A stretch of 64,000 nt of DNA from SIG672 sp045580325 (GTDB taxonomy: Bacteria; Bacillota; Clostridia; Oscillospirales; CAG-272), in the NCBI GenBank assembly GCA_045580325.1, contig JAZNNR010000023.1:8187-72186 (forward strand), given 5' to 3'. The notes beneath the pieces were generated by a model. The model was not told the DNA's origin. It saw only the letters and a program-made list of their open reading frames with translations, and made no database searches. Shown here piece after piece: positions 55,201 through 63,892 of the stretch (position 1 is its first letter; every line of letters begins with the position of its first letter). The position numbers and the translations under genes are program-made.

Positions 55201-57618
55201 ATGGATAATAATTATAAGTTTGATGAGATAAATCCCGTTCCGGTGGAGAGTATAAGGGTAAATCCTATGTTTGACGGTCCCGATGATGAGGACGAAGATC
55301 AAAATGAAGCTTCGCAGTACCGCTCGGATTTCGACTCTGATATTAGCTATCGAGAGGAAGACGGTGAGTACGAAGAAGCCGAAGAATTAGAAGAAGCCGA
55401 AGAAGATACTGATTATGACTCCGAAGACGACAGTGAAGATGGCTCAAACTCGGACGGATATGACGGCGAAGAGGCTTCGGACGACGATACGGGTGAAGAA
55501 GTCGATATAAACACACTTGTAAAATCGGGTAACCGATATGCTGCAGGGTATCAGCTCATAGGTAAACGCCCAAACGATTTTCGCGCAAGGCATAAAGGAC
55601 TGTTTAAGCGCGAGGGCAGCTTTATAATGCGTTTTGTAGATAAAACGGTTGCAAAAATATACGATATGACAAAGAACGGAATTCTCGGTAGTTTCTTCAC
55701 GTCATATGACCGACTTGAAGAGAAGACCTCTTCCTCTGCGGTGGCTCGTGCTCCCTCTAAGGTGGTTTCCTTCTTTAAAAAACGCAGAGCACCGAAGGTA
55801 AAGGAAAAAATAATTTTTGACGATATTACAGGCGAGGAAGTAGCAAAAATACGCGAAAAACCGAAAAAACAGTCGTCATTTGTGAAAAAGACGGTCGCTC
55901 TCTTTGAAAAAAGCGTAGTTTTGAACTTTGTTGGACGATTTTTATCGACTCTCCTTTATCTGCCCGTGGCGACCTACGGCGCGCTTCTGCTTTCGGCAGG
56001 TATCACGACCATTCTCGTGCAGGCTGCAAAGGTCTTTTGGCTTTCCGAAGCGATAAATACGGCAGGACTTCTTTTAGGTCTTGCTTATACCCTTATTGCT
56101 ATGATGACGATATTTGCGGGCGATATACCGCTCGTGCGTTACCTGTGCGAAAGCAAGATGGGTAGCTTTATACTCGTTTCGGTCTTCGGTCTTTTCAAAA
56201 AGAATATAGATACCGAAAGGAAGGTTGCGAGATACGGATTTTTGGCTTTTCTTTTCGGAGTCGGAATCGGACTTTTGTCTGCAGTATTTTCGGCACTTGA
56301 TATATTCTTTGTAATAGCCGCTCTTGTTGTGGCTCTCGGTATCGCGCACAACCCCGAAAGCGGGACTGTAATACTTGCATTCCTTTTGCCCTTCACTGCG
56401 GTATTTTCAAACGGACAGAAATATTTTTATCTTCTTGTACTTTACGTTTCGTTTGTATGGCTGATAAAGCTTATATGCGGACAGCGCAGAGCAAAATTCG
56501 GTGCGCTTGATGGTCTGATCGTTATGTTTGCGGGATTTATCTTGCTGACAGCCTTTGTGTCGGTAGACCGCGGCGAAGCGATCTATCAAGCGGTAAATCT
56601 TATAATGCCGATAATAGGATATTTTCTTGTTACCAATCTGCTCAGCCTAAGGGTATGGATCTCCCGCGCAGTCGGCGGTATGCTTATTTCGGGATTTGTC
56701 GTTTCTGCATACGGAATATATCAGTGGATAGTACACGCGATAAATAACTCGTGGAGATTTGATAAGCTTCTTGACGGTAACATAAATTCGGTATTTTCTA
56801 CTACCGAAACGCTTTCGGTGTATCTTATAGTGATATTCTGCTTTGCGCTTTCGGGACTTTCTTCGAAGAATTCGAAAGGTATCCGTTTACTGTCGCTGAG
56901 TATCATATTGCCGGTAGTAGTCTGCATTGCTTTGACTATGGACGTGTATGCGTGGGCTGTGCTTGCTATATCGGTAATGATATATGCGCTTATAAAATCA
57001 AAGAAGAGCGCGGCATCTATACTCGGCGTTTTAGCAATAATATTCTTCGTGCTTTACCTTGTTTCCGATATACTGCCAACATATCTTATGGTGCTGACGG
57101 GCGACAGCCTGTCGGGTAGTATCGAGGTTATGCACGTCAGCTCGAAAATGGTAGGTAAATATGCGCTGACAGGTATAGGACTCGGAGAAACTGTGTTTGA
57201 AAACATATATAAATCACTTTCGCAGACGGGTAGTGTGTCTGCATCGGACGGCGGAAATCTTCTGTTTGAAATGCTGATACGCTTTGGAGTGGTCGGAATT
57301 TTGTTCCTTGTGTCTGTGGTAATACTCGTTTACAGACAGGCGTTTTCGACCTACAAGGCAACTGCAGTCAGAAGATTTGCTTCGATTTACAGTATAGCGG
57401 CGCTTACTGCATTTACCGCGCTCCTTATGGTATCGGCAGTAAACTATATATGGAAAGATTTTTATATGGCATATATGTTTTGGACGGTCATCGGGATCAT
57501 AGGCGCGGCAAGAAATATCGCTCTTTTTGATAATGCGGATATTTCGGAAAAAGACGGACTTGACATAAAGCTTCCGATAAGTACCTTCAGAAAAAAGGTA
57601 AAAAAGACCGATAAATAA
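55201..57618 (+). CDS. O-antigen ligase (Wzy_C)-like membrane protein with long acidic cytosolic N-terminus
   Basis: An 805-residue protein. Residues 1-110 are strongly acidic and low complexity (runs of Asp/Glu/Ser). Residues about 110-230 are basic, with repeated FKKRR-type clusters. From about 240 there are about twelve membrane segments, and the region GKYALTGIGLGETVFENIYK...GGNLLFEMLIRFGVVGILFL resembles the Wzy_C ligase loop of O-antigen ligases/polymerases. In a monoderm this would act on a wall or capsule polymer (inference). ATG 55201 follows AAAGGAG. Two DUF4330 genes follow at once, so the three probably form one unit. Confidence 0.82.
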   Translation: MDNNYKFDEINPVPVESIRVNPMFDGPDDEDEDQNEASQYRSDFDSDISYREEDGEYEEAEELEEAEEDTDYDSEDDSEDGSNSDGYDGEEASDDDTGEEVDINTLVKSGNRYAAGYQLIGKRPNDFRARHKGLFKREGSFIMRFVDKTVAKIYDMTKNGILGSFFTSYDRLEEKTSSSAVARAPSKVVSFFKKRRAPKVKEKIIFDDITGEEVAKIREKPKKQSSFVKKTVALFEKSVVLNFVGRFLSTLLYLPVATYGALLLSAGITTILVQAAKVFWLSEAINTAGLLLGLAYTLIAMMTIFAGDIPLVRYLCESKMGSFILVSVFGLFKKNIDTERKVARYGFLAFLFGVGIGLLSAVFSALDIFFVIAALVVALGIAHNPESGTVILAFLLPFTAVFSNGQKYFYLLVLYVSFVWLIKLICGQRRAKFGALDGLIVMFAGFILLTAFVSVDRGEAIYQAVNLIMPIIGYFLVTNLLSLRVWISRAVGGMLISGFVVSAYGIYQWIVHAINNSWRFDKLLDGNINSVFSTTETLSVYLIVIFCFALSGLSSKNSKGIRLLSLSIILPVVVCIALTMDVYAWAVLAISVMIYALIKSKKSAASILGVLAIIFFVLYLVSDILPTYLMVLTGDSLSGSIEVMHVSSKMVGKYALTGIGLGETVFENIYKSLSQTGSVSASDGGNLLFEMLIRFGVVGILFLVSVVILVYRQAFSTYKATAVRRFASIYSIAALTAFTALLMVSAVNYIWKDFYMAYMFWTVIGIIGAARNIALFDNADISEKDGLDIKLPISTFRKKVKKTDK

Positions 57619-57670
57619 CTGTATTTTACAGTTTGTGTAATAACGTAAAAGGAAAGGTGTAACTGTAATT

Positions 57671-58264
57671 ATGAATCAGCAGCAGAATAGTGAATACATC
57701 AAAGCTCGCTCTGCAAAAAAACAAAGCGGAAGAAAAATGAATTTTATTGACTGGCTTCTTGTACTTATAGCACTTGCCTGCATTGGAACTTTTGTTTACT
57801 TTGCTTTCTTCTCAGAGCTTGACCTGTTTGGCTCAAAGGAAGAAAAGGTGTCGGTACAATATACAGTCAAAATAGAAAACGTGAATGCCGAAATGCTCGG
57901 AATAAGTGTAGAGGGCGACAAGGGAACGCTTAACTGCGATTTTATAGACACAAAGGACAGAGTGTATGACTGTAAGACAGGGGCTCTCATAGGAAGAGTT
58001 ACTTCTGTTGAATACGAAAAATCGTATGAGTACACGGGTGCGCTCGACGAAGACGGCGACCTTGTATATGCACCCTATGTCGGACATATAGACATAATAA
58101 TAACGGTCAGTGGAAGCGGAAGCCTTTCTGCTGATGGGATATACAGTATAAACGATTACGAAATCAGAGTGGGCTCGGAAATAGAATTCAGAACAGAAGG
58201 CTATACGGCAGTCGGAAAATGTACCGCCGTTACAGGAAAGGAGATAGCAGAAAATGTCAACTAA
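57671..58264 (+). CDS. DUF4330 protein (first copy)
   Basis: A 197-residue membrane-anchored protein. After a basic start (ARSAKKQSGRK) there is one membrane segment, FIDWLLVLIALACIGTFVYF, followed by a beta-rich extracellular domain (VSVQYTVKIENVNAEMLGIS, GRVTSVEYEKSYEYTG) as in DUF4330. The order (membrane ligase-like gene then two DUF4330 genes) suggests a role in surface-polymer handling; function unknown. Overlaps the second copy by 11 bases. Confidence 0.82.
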   Translation: MNQQQNSEYIKARSAKKQSGRKMNFIDWLLVLIALACIGTFVYFAFFSELDLFGSKEEKVSVQYTVKIENVNAEMLGISVEGDKGTLNCDFIDTKDRVYDCKTGALIGRVTSVEYEKSYEYTGALDEDGDLVYAPYVGHIDIIITVSGSGSLSADGIYSINDYEIRVGSEIEFRTEGYTAVGKCTAVTGKEIAENVN

Positions 58265-58739
58265 TGAAAATAAGACAAGATTTAATATGATAGATCTTAT
58301 CATAGTTTTGATCATTATTGCTTGCATAATCGGAACTGTATTCAGAGGTACGATACTTGATAGACTCAGCTTTTCGTCAAGCGCGGATAGGGTAAAGGTA
58401 AGCTTCACGGCTGAAAACCTTACCTATGAAGATGTTTCAGCATTGAGGGTAAGCGATACTCTCTATCTTTCGGAAAAATCGTTTGGCACGTTAACTTCAA
58501 TGTCGTACGTTAAGCAGACGGTCGTCGTACCGTCGCAGGACAGACTTTCCTTTACCGAAGCTCTTGATCCGACGCACTATACTTTGACAGGAGAAATAGA
58601 AATAAGCGGCAAAAATACAGATAAAGGCTTCTTTTTTGACTCGGATATACACATCGGAGTAGGTAAAGTGCTTAATCTGAAGAGCTCAAACTGCGCTATT
58701 TCTATTGTTATTACCAAAATCACTGAAAATGAGGGTTAA
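58254..58739 (+). CDS. DUF4330 protein (second copy)
   Basis: A 161-residue relative of the preceding gene: FNMIDLIIVLIIIACIIGTV as membrane segment, then a similar beta-rich domain (VKVSFTAENLTYEDVSALRV, GTLTSMSYVKQTVVVPSQ). Shared NxIDxxxVLIxIAC motif supports an old duplication. Probably interacts with the first copy. AAAGGAGATAG lies inside the first copy ahead of the ATG. Confidence 0.82.
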   Translation: MSTNENKTRFNMIDLIIVLIIIACIIGTVFRGTILDRLSFSSSADRVKVSFTAENLTYEDVSALRVSDTLYLSEKSFGTLTSMSYVKQTVVVPSQDRLSFTEALDPTHYTLTGEIEISGKNTDKGFFFDSDIHIGVGKVLNLKSSNCAISIVITKITENEG

Positions 58740-58754
58740 TGTTAATAAAACCTA

Positions 58755-58783
58755 TTGATTTTAAGATTTTGATGTGATATACT
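58755..58783 (+). promoter_or_regulatory. Promoter of the HPr gene
   Basis: TTGATT, 17-bp spacer ending GATGTGA, TATACT. Confidence 0.75.
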
Positions 58784-58816
58784 AAAACTAATGTAGAAAA
58801 AGGATAGGTATGTAAG

Positions 58817-59080
58817 ATGATCTCTCGCGATGTAAAAATAGTAAATACAATAGGACTTCACGCTCGCCCTGCGACGTTCTTTATTCAGAAGGCGAATTCT
58901 TTTAAGTCTTCAATATGGGTTGAAAAGGGAGATTGCCGCGTAAACGCAAAGAGCCTTCTCGGCGTTCTTTCTCTCGGAATAGTTAAGGATACCGTTATTA
59001 CGATTATCGCTGACGGAGCCGATGAAGAGGCAGCGCTTGACGGACTTTGTTCTCTTATAAGCGACGGACTTGGCGACTGA
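58817..59080 (+). CDS. ptsH: HPr-family phosphocarrier protein
   Basis: An 87-residue HPr-fold protein. The phosphorylatable histidine is in NTIGLHARPATFF (His15-type), and the regulatory serine is in VNAKSLLGVLSLGI (Ser46-type), where HPr kinase acts in Bacillota. So it can serve PTS transfer and carbon catabolite control, unlike Crh, which lacks the histidine. No ptsI or PTS component is adjacent; own promoter and terminator. GGATAGG is a weak ribosome site eight bases before the ATG. Confidence 0.92.
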   Translation: MISRDVKIVNTIGLHARPATFFIQKANSFKSSIWVEKGDCRVNAKSLLGVLSLGIVKDTVITIIADGADEEAALDGLCSLISDGLGD

Positions 59081-59109
59081 GAACTTTGGGCAAAATAATC
59101 TTAAAATGG

Positions 59110-59139
59110 GCGAACCTCAGATATGTGGTTCGCTTTTTT
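59110..59139 (+). terminator. Terminator of the HPr gene
   Basis: GCGAACC/GGTTCGC with a ten-base loop and TTTTTT. Confidence 0.9.
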
Positions 59140-59185
59140 ATTAAGGCATACATAAAAATATCAAGCTACAAGATAATATAATAAT

Positions 59186-61006
59186 ATGAAAGAAAAAAAT
59201 ATACTTGATACGTTAAGGGAAAAAGCAAACCGACTTCCTCTTACACCGGGCGTTTATATAATGTATAATGCGCTCGGCAAGGTGATATACGTTGGTAAAT
59301 CAAAGGCGCTCAAAAACAGGGTGTCGCAGTATTTTAACGACTCGCCCAAGGACGTTAAAACATCAAAGATGGTCGGGGACGTTCGGAATTTTGATTTTAT
59401 GCTCACCGATACCGAGATAGAGGCTCTTACCCTTGAAAATAAGCTTATAAAGCTTTATCAGCCCAAATATAATATCTTGCTGAAGGATAATAAAAACTAT
59501 CCTTACATTAAAGTAACGGTAAATGAAGAGTATCCGAGTGTGGTTTTCACGAGAAAAAGACTTTCGGACGGAGCAAAATATTTTGGGCCCTATTCGGGCG
59601 CGGGTAAGGCAATGTCGATAATAAAAACGACGCAGCGAGCCTTTGCCCTGCCGCAGTGCAAGCTGAAATTTCCGCAGGATATAGGAAAGAGCAGACCGTG
59701 TATATACGCTCAGATAGGGCAGTGCTGCGCTCCGTGCGCGGGAAATATCAGTCCCGATGAATATAAAGAGCGCTTTTCGGACGTTCTCTCTTTTCTTCGC
59801 GGCTCGTATAACGAGGTTAAAAAATCGCTTACCGAGCAGATGATGTACGCATCTGAAAATCTTATGTTTGAAACGGCAGCACTTATGCGCGACCGTATAA
59901 AAACACTTGAGCTTCTCTGGCAAAAGCAAAAGATACTCACATCTCCCGATGCAGAGTACGATATAGTATCGATATACAGAAGCGAGGCTTGCTCATGCCT
60001 TGCGCTTTACTACGTTCGTGCGGGTGCGGTAATAGATTCGGATAATTTCGTATTTTCGGCTGAAAAGATTACTGATAACGCCGAGATCATATCTTTTCTT
60101 TGTGAAATGTATTCGCATAGGGAATATATCCCGTCAACTATTATTTCGGGTATCGATTTTGATGAAGAGCAGATCGCTATGTTCTGCGATTATATAAAGC
60201 AGACCTCGGGCGTCAACGTGAAGATGAAGATACCGCAACGCGGTGAGCTGAAAAGCCTCTGCGATATGGTAAGATCAAACGCAGAGCTTCACGCGCTTCA
60301 GTATCTTGCCGATAGCGAAAAGGATAACAGCGTGCTTGTAAAGCTCGCACAGATGCTCTCACTCGAGGTCGTGCCCGAAAATATCGAGTCGATAGATATT
60401 TCAAACTACGGCGACGAAAATATTACGGCAGGAATAATCTCGCTGAAAAACGCTCGCTTTAATAAAAAAGGATATAGAACTTATAAGATACGCACTACCG
60501 ACGTGCAGGACGACTACCGCTCGATGTGCGAGGCGCTCGAGAGAAGAATATCACACAAGGACGAGCAGCCGCTACCCGATCTTTTTCTGCTTGACGGCGG
60601 TAAGGGACACGTTTCGGTCGTTAAATCGCTTTTTGAAAGACTCGGAGTTTACGTTCCTGTTTTCGGAATGGTGAAAGATGAGTTCCATAAAACGAGAACG
60701 CTTACAGACGGCGAAAACGAGATAAGTATAGCAAAAGAGCAGTCGGTGTTTATGCTGATATATAAAATTCAGGAAGAGGTTCACCGCTTTACCGTTTCGA
60801 CGATGCAAAAAGCAAAGAGCAAAAAGCTCACAAGATCTTCGCTTGAAAATATAAAGGGCATAGGACAGAAAAAGGCGGCAGTGCTTCTCGCGCATTTCAA
60901 GACTCTTACTGCACTTAAAGGTGCTTCAAGAGATGAAATTGCTCAGGTCAAGGGCGTTTCGGAGAAGGATGCCGAGAATATAAGAAGTTATTTTGATAAT
61001 AAGTAA
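59186..61006 (+). CDS. uvrC: Excinuclease ABC subunit UvrC
   Basis: A 606-residue nucleotide-excision repair endonuclease. N-terminal GIY-YIG: LPLTPGVYIMYNALGKVIYV then GKSKALKNRVSQYF; cysteine pair region YAQIGQCCAPCAGN; UVR motif near residue 210; the RNase H-like endonuclease half with DISNYGDENITAGIIS and LFLLDGGKGHVSVVKSL; C-terminal helix-hairpin-helix (ENIKGIGQKKAAVLLAHF, VKGVSEKDAENI). No ribosome site is visible before the ATG, which lies four bases after a TATAAT-like string; the true start signal is unclear, though the N-terminus is right for the family. Confidence 0.96.
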   Translation: MKEKNILDTLREKANRLPLTPGVYIMYNALGKVIYVGKSKALKNRVSQYFNDSPKDVKTSKMVGDVRNFDFMLTDTEIEALTLENKLIKLYQPKYNILLKDNKNYPYIKVTVNEEYPSVVFTRKRLSDGAKYFGPYSGAGKAMSIIKTTQRAFALPQCKLKFPQDIGKSRPCIYAQIGQCCAPCAGNISPDEYKERFSDVLSFLRGSYNEVKKSLTEQMMYASENLMFETAALMRDRIKTLELLWQKQKILTSPDAEYDIVSIYRSEACSCLALYYVRAGAVIDSDNFVFSAEKITDNAEIISFLCEMYSHREYIPSTIISGIDFDEEQIAMFCDYIKQTSGVNVKMKIPQRGELKSLCDMVRSNAELHALQYLADSEKDNSVLVKLAQMLSLEVVPENIESIDISNYGDENITAGIISLKNARFNKKGYRTYKIRTTDVQDDYRSMCEALERRISHKDEQPLPDLFLLDGGKGHVSVVKSLFERLGVYVPVFGMVKDEFHKTRTLTDGENEISIAKEQSVFMLIYKIQEEVHRFTVSTMQKAKSKKLTRSSLENIKGIGQKKAAVLLAHFKTLTALKGASRDEIAQVKGVSEKDAENIRSYFDNK

Positions 61007-61038
61007 TTAAAATTATTTTTAGTAAAGTTTTTGGGATT

Positions 61039-61126
61039 CTTAAACCCTTTTTTCAAAAAGGGTTTAAGGTCTATTAAAAAGTTTTTGAAAGGGTTTGGGG
61101 AAACTTTTTTCAAAAAGTTTCCCCAA
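61039..61126 (+). repeat. Paired-hairpin repeat before rsmD
   Basis: Hairpin 1 (61039-61068): CTTAAACCC and GGGTTTAAG around a TTTTTTCAAAAA-like core. Hairpin 2 (61095-61126): TTGGGGAAAC and GTTTCCCCAA around the same core. Same architecture as 6107-6236 with different but complementary outer stems. Hairpin 2 ends ten bases before the rsmD ATG. Confidence 0.75.
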
Positions 61127-61136
61127 GAAAAAGAAA

Positions 61137-61706
61137 ATGAGAATTATAACAGGAAGTGCAAGAGGCACAAGACTTGAAACGCTCGAGGGCGAGGAGATCA
61201 CAAGACCCACCATAGAGCGAGTGAAAGAAGCGATATTCAGTATGATAAATTTCGAGCTTGAGGGAAGAAACGTGCTCGATCTTTTCGGAGGAAGCGGACA
61301 GATGGCACTTGAAGCTCTTTCAAGAGGTGCGAAATCTGCTACTATCTGCGACTCGAACAGAGATGCGGTTGCTGTGATAAAGCGTAACGCGCAGAAGACC
61401 AAGCTGTATGAAAAGACAAAAATACTTTCAAGCGACTATAAAGCGGCGATAAACGGCTGCCGTACAGGTGAGAAATTCGGAATAGTTTTCCTTGATCCGC
61501 CGTACGGTGAGTACGAAATGCTCAAAGACGCGCTTGACAGAATTCTGAGAATGAACATTCTTTCGGAAAACGCAGTAGTTATCTGCGAAAGCAATAAAAA
61601 AGAGCCGATAGAAATAGAGGGTCTTCGCGTAAGAAGATTTTCAAGATACGGAAAGGTTTATATAACCGTACTCACAAACGCACCCGAAGATCCCGATGAG
61701 GAATAA
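61137..61706 (+). CDS. rsmD: 16S rRNA (guanine(966)-N2)-methyltransferase RsmD
   Basis: A 189-residue SAM methyltransferase. MRIITGSARGTRLETLEGEE and RPTIERVKEAIFSMI are the family N-terminus; SAM loop VLDLFGGSGQMALEALSRGA; catalytic FLDPPYGEYEM. ATG 61137 is chosen on family grounds; there is no clear ribosome site, and the repeat hairpin ends ten bases upstream, so translation may be coupled or structure-dependent. Ends at a terminator. The usual neighbour coaD is missing. Confidence 0.95.
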   Translation: MRIITGSARGTRLETLEGEEITRPTIERVKEAIFSMINFELEGRNVLDLFGGSGQMALEALSRGAKSATICDSNRDAVAVIKRNAQKTKLYEKTKILSSDYKAAINGCRTGEKFGIVFLDPPYGEYEMLKDALDRILRMNILSENAVVICESNKKEPIEIEGLRVRRFSRYGKVYITVLTNAPEDPDEE

Positions 61707-61720
61707 CTAGTGAATATAAA

Positions 61721-61755
61721 ACGCAAGATGCGAAATAACGCGTCTTGCGTTTTTC
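61721..61755 (+). terminator. Terminator of rsmD
   Basis: ACGCAAGATGCG/CGCGTCTTGCGT (one G-U pair) with a six-base loop and TTTTTCT. Confidence 0.9.
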
Positions 61756-61891
61756 TATTTGGAATATGAAATGAAATTTTACATAAGGGCGGAAAATTTA
61801 ACTTGAATTTTACGCAAACGTGCTTACAACTAAACAAAAATATGTTATCTTAAATCGAAAACAAAATTTGACAATAAACGGAGAAAACAAA

Positions 61892-63667
61892 ATGGAAATT
61901 TGGGATGTTCTTGATTTAATAGGCGGACTTTGTCTGTTTCTTTTTGGTATGCACCTTATGGGTGTGGCACTTGAAAAGACAGCGGGCGGAAGTCTTAAAA
62001 CAATACTTGCAAGGCTTACGACAGGGAAGCTTACGGGATTTCTGACAGGACTCGGTGTTACTGCGATAATTCAGTCCTCGTCCGCAACTACTGTAATGGT
62101 CGTAGGATTTGTAAACTCTGGACTTATGACTCTCAGACAGGCGATAAACGTTATAATGGGCGCAAACGTAGGTACTACCGTTACAGCGTGGCTGATAAGC
62201 CTTGCGGGAATAGATGCGGGCGGAATACTTCAGTGGTTTAAGCCCTCGTCATTTACACCGATACTTGCTCTTATAGGTATAGTTCTCATATTGGCAACTA
62301 AAAGCAGCAAAAAGCACGATGTTGCGACCATCCTTCTCGGATTCGCTACACTTATGTTCGGTATGGAAGCTATGTCGGCGGCAGTTTCGGGACTTAAAGA
62401 GGTGCCTGAATTTACAAATATGCTGACAATGTTCAATAATCCTATTCTCGGAGTTCTTACAGGTGCGCTTCTTACCGGTATAATACAGTCCTCGTCGGCG
62501 TCGGTCGGTATTTTGCAAGCACTCGCATCGACAGGCACTGTAACACTCGGCGCGGCAATTCCAATAATAATGGGACAAAATATAGGTACTTGCGTAACGG
62601 CACTTGTTTCTTCGGTGGGAACTAACAGAAACGCCCGCCGTGCGTCTGTCGTTCATCTCTTCTTTAATATAATAGGAACGGTGATTTTACTTACGGCCTT
62701 CTGTATTGCTAAAGCATTTGTTCCATACGTGGCAGAATTTATTACGGGAGCGGCAAATGAGTTTAATATTGCGGTGGCACACTCTGTGTTTAATATTCTT
62801 TGTACGATGATACTCCTTCCTGCATCAGGTCTTCTTGAAAAGCTCTCTTATAGGCTTATTCCCGAACCTAAAGTGGAAAAAGCAACCGAAGAAGAGGTGC
62901 AGCTTGATGAGCGTCTTATGGTAACACCTTCTATCGCTATCGAAAACTGCCGTAAGGTAACCTTTACAATGGCTGATGTTTCGGTTAACGCTCTTAAAAG
63001 CTCGCTTTCTATGCTTGGTTCTAAATATGAGCCCGATAAAGCAAGTGAAATACGCCGATATGAAAAGGAAGCTGATCATTATGAGGATATACTCGGAAGC
63101 TACCTTGTAAAGCTCAGCACACACGAGCTGAGTAGCAGCGACAGCAAGGAATCTTCAAAACTTCTCCACGTTATAGGAGATTTCGAGCGCATTTCCGACC
63201 ACGCAGTTCATATTCTTGCATCAATAGAGGAGCTTAAGGATAAAGAAATTTCTTTCTCAGAAGCAGGAAAAAGGGAAATGAATTCTATGGTAACGGCAGT
63301 GAATGAGATATTGGATCATACGGTTTCGGCATTTGTTAGTGGGGATATGGAAGCCGCGCTTCGTGTAGAACCGCTTGAAGAGATAATAGATACACTTAAG
63401 GATACACTTCGTTCCCGACATATCGAAAGAATGAAAAAAGGCGAATGCACAATAGAAGCAGGCTTTATCTGGTCCGACCTTCTCGGAAGTCTTGAGAGAG
63501 TTTCCGATCATTGCTCAAATATCACGGGCTGCGTTATACAGATGGCGCACGATAATCTCGATGTTCATAGCTATCATAATTATTTGAACGATCTTAAGGC
63601 CGAAAGCCACGAATATGCAGATATGTATAAGCTTTATACCGAAAAGTATCTCGAAGCGATAAAGTAA
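61892..63667 (+). CDS. Na/Pi cotransporter family protein with PhoU domain
   Basis: A 591-residue NptA-like sodium-phosphate symporter. Two inverted repeats carry the QSSS signature: GVTAIIQSSSATTVMVVGFV and LLTGIIQSSSASVGILQAL; further glycine-rich segments INVIMGANVGTTVTAWL and IPIIMGQNIGTCVTALV. About eight to nine membrane segments are followed from residue 375 by a helical PhoU-like domain (EKEADHYEDILGSYLVKL, VIGDFERISDHAVHILAS) with the metal-binding E-x-x-x-D pattern. ATG 61892 after CGGAGAA is used. No other pho genes are close by. Confidence 0.93.
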   Translation: MEIWDVLDLIGGLCLFLFGMHLMGVALEKTAGGSLKTILARLTTGKLTGFLTGLGVTAIIQSSSATTVMVVGFVNSGLMTLRQAINVIMGANVGTTVTAWLISLAGIDAGGILQWFKPSSFTPILALIGIVLILATKSSKKHDVATILLGFATLMFGMEAMSAAVSGLKEVPEFTNMLTMFNNPILGVLTGALLTGIIQSSSASVGILQALASTGTVTLGAAIPIIMGQNIGTCVTALVSSVGTNRNARRASVVHLFFNIIGTVILLTAFCIAKAFVPYVAEFITGAANEFNIAVAHSVFNILCTMILLPASGLLEKLSYRLIPEPKVEKATEEEVQLDERLMVTPSIAIENCRKVTFTMADVSVNALKSSLSMLGSKYEPDKASEIRRYEKEADHYEDILGSYLVKLSTHELSSSDSKESSKLLHVIGDFERISDHAVHILASIEELKDKEISFSEAGKREMNSMVTAVNEILDHTVSAFVSGDMEAALRVEPLEEIIDTLKDTLRSRHIERMKKGECTIEAGFIWSDLLGSLERVSDHCSNITGCVIQMAHDNLDVHSYHNYLNDLKAESHEYADMYKLYTEKYLEAIK

Positions 63668-63863
63668 GATAATACATAATATAATAAGGAAGTTTGCGGG
63701 ACATTACCGCAAGCTTCTACCGTGTGATATGCGCTTCTTTTGACCATTTCGGCGTCCAATTTCGGTCATATGTTCAAAAATAACAAAAAATATGCCTTTA
63801 CTGTCGAAAAATATACATTTATGGATAAAAATAAAAAAAGTTGAAAAAAATCCAAAAAAAGTA
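63668..63863. other. Non-coding stretch before the window-end promoter
   Basis: No gene is seen. A hairpin GAAGTTTGCGG/CCGCAAGCTTC (about 63689-63717) without a good U tract may end the Na/Pi gene. From 63780 to 63863 the DNA is very A/T-rich with A-tracts, like an UP element. Confidence 0.5.
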
Positions 63864-63892
63864 TTGACAAAATAAAAACAAAATGCTATAAT
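63864..63892 (+). promoter_or_regulatory. Near-perfect promoter at window end
   Basis: TTGACA, 17-bp spacer, TATAAT with an A-tract-rich upstream region. The 108 bases that follow are G/A-rich and hold no start codon with a ribosome site, so a stable RNA or a long leader is likely; its identity lies beyond the window. Confidence 0.8.

Noticed and set aside
58740..58816. Fifth copy of the hairpin-embedded promoter element before the HPr gene
   Set aside because: It has TTGATT-17-TATACT but no CGGCAGAG stem or any hairpin around the -35.
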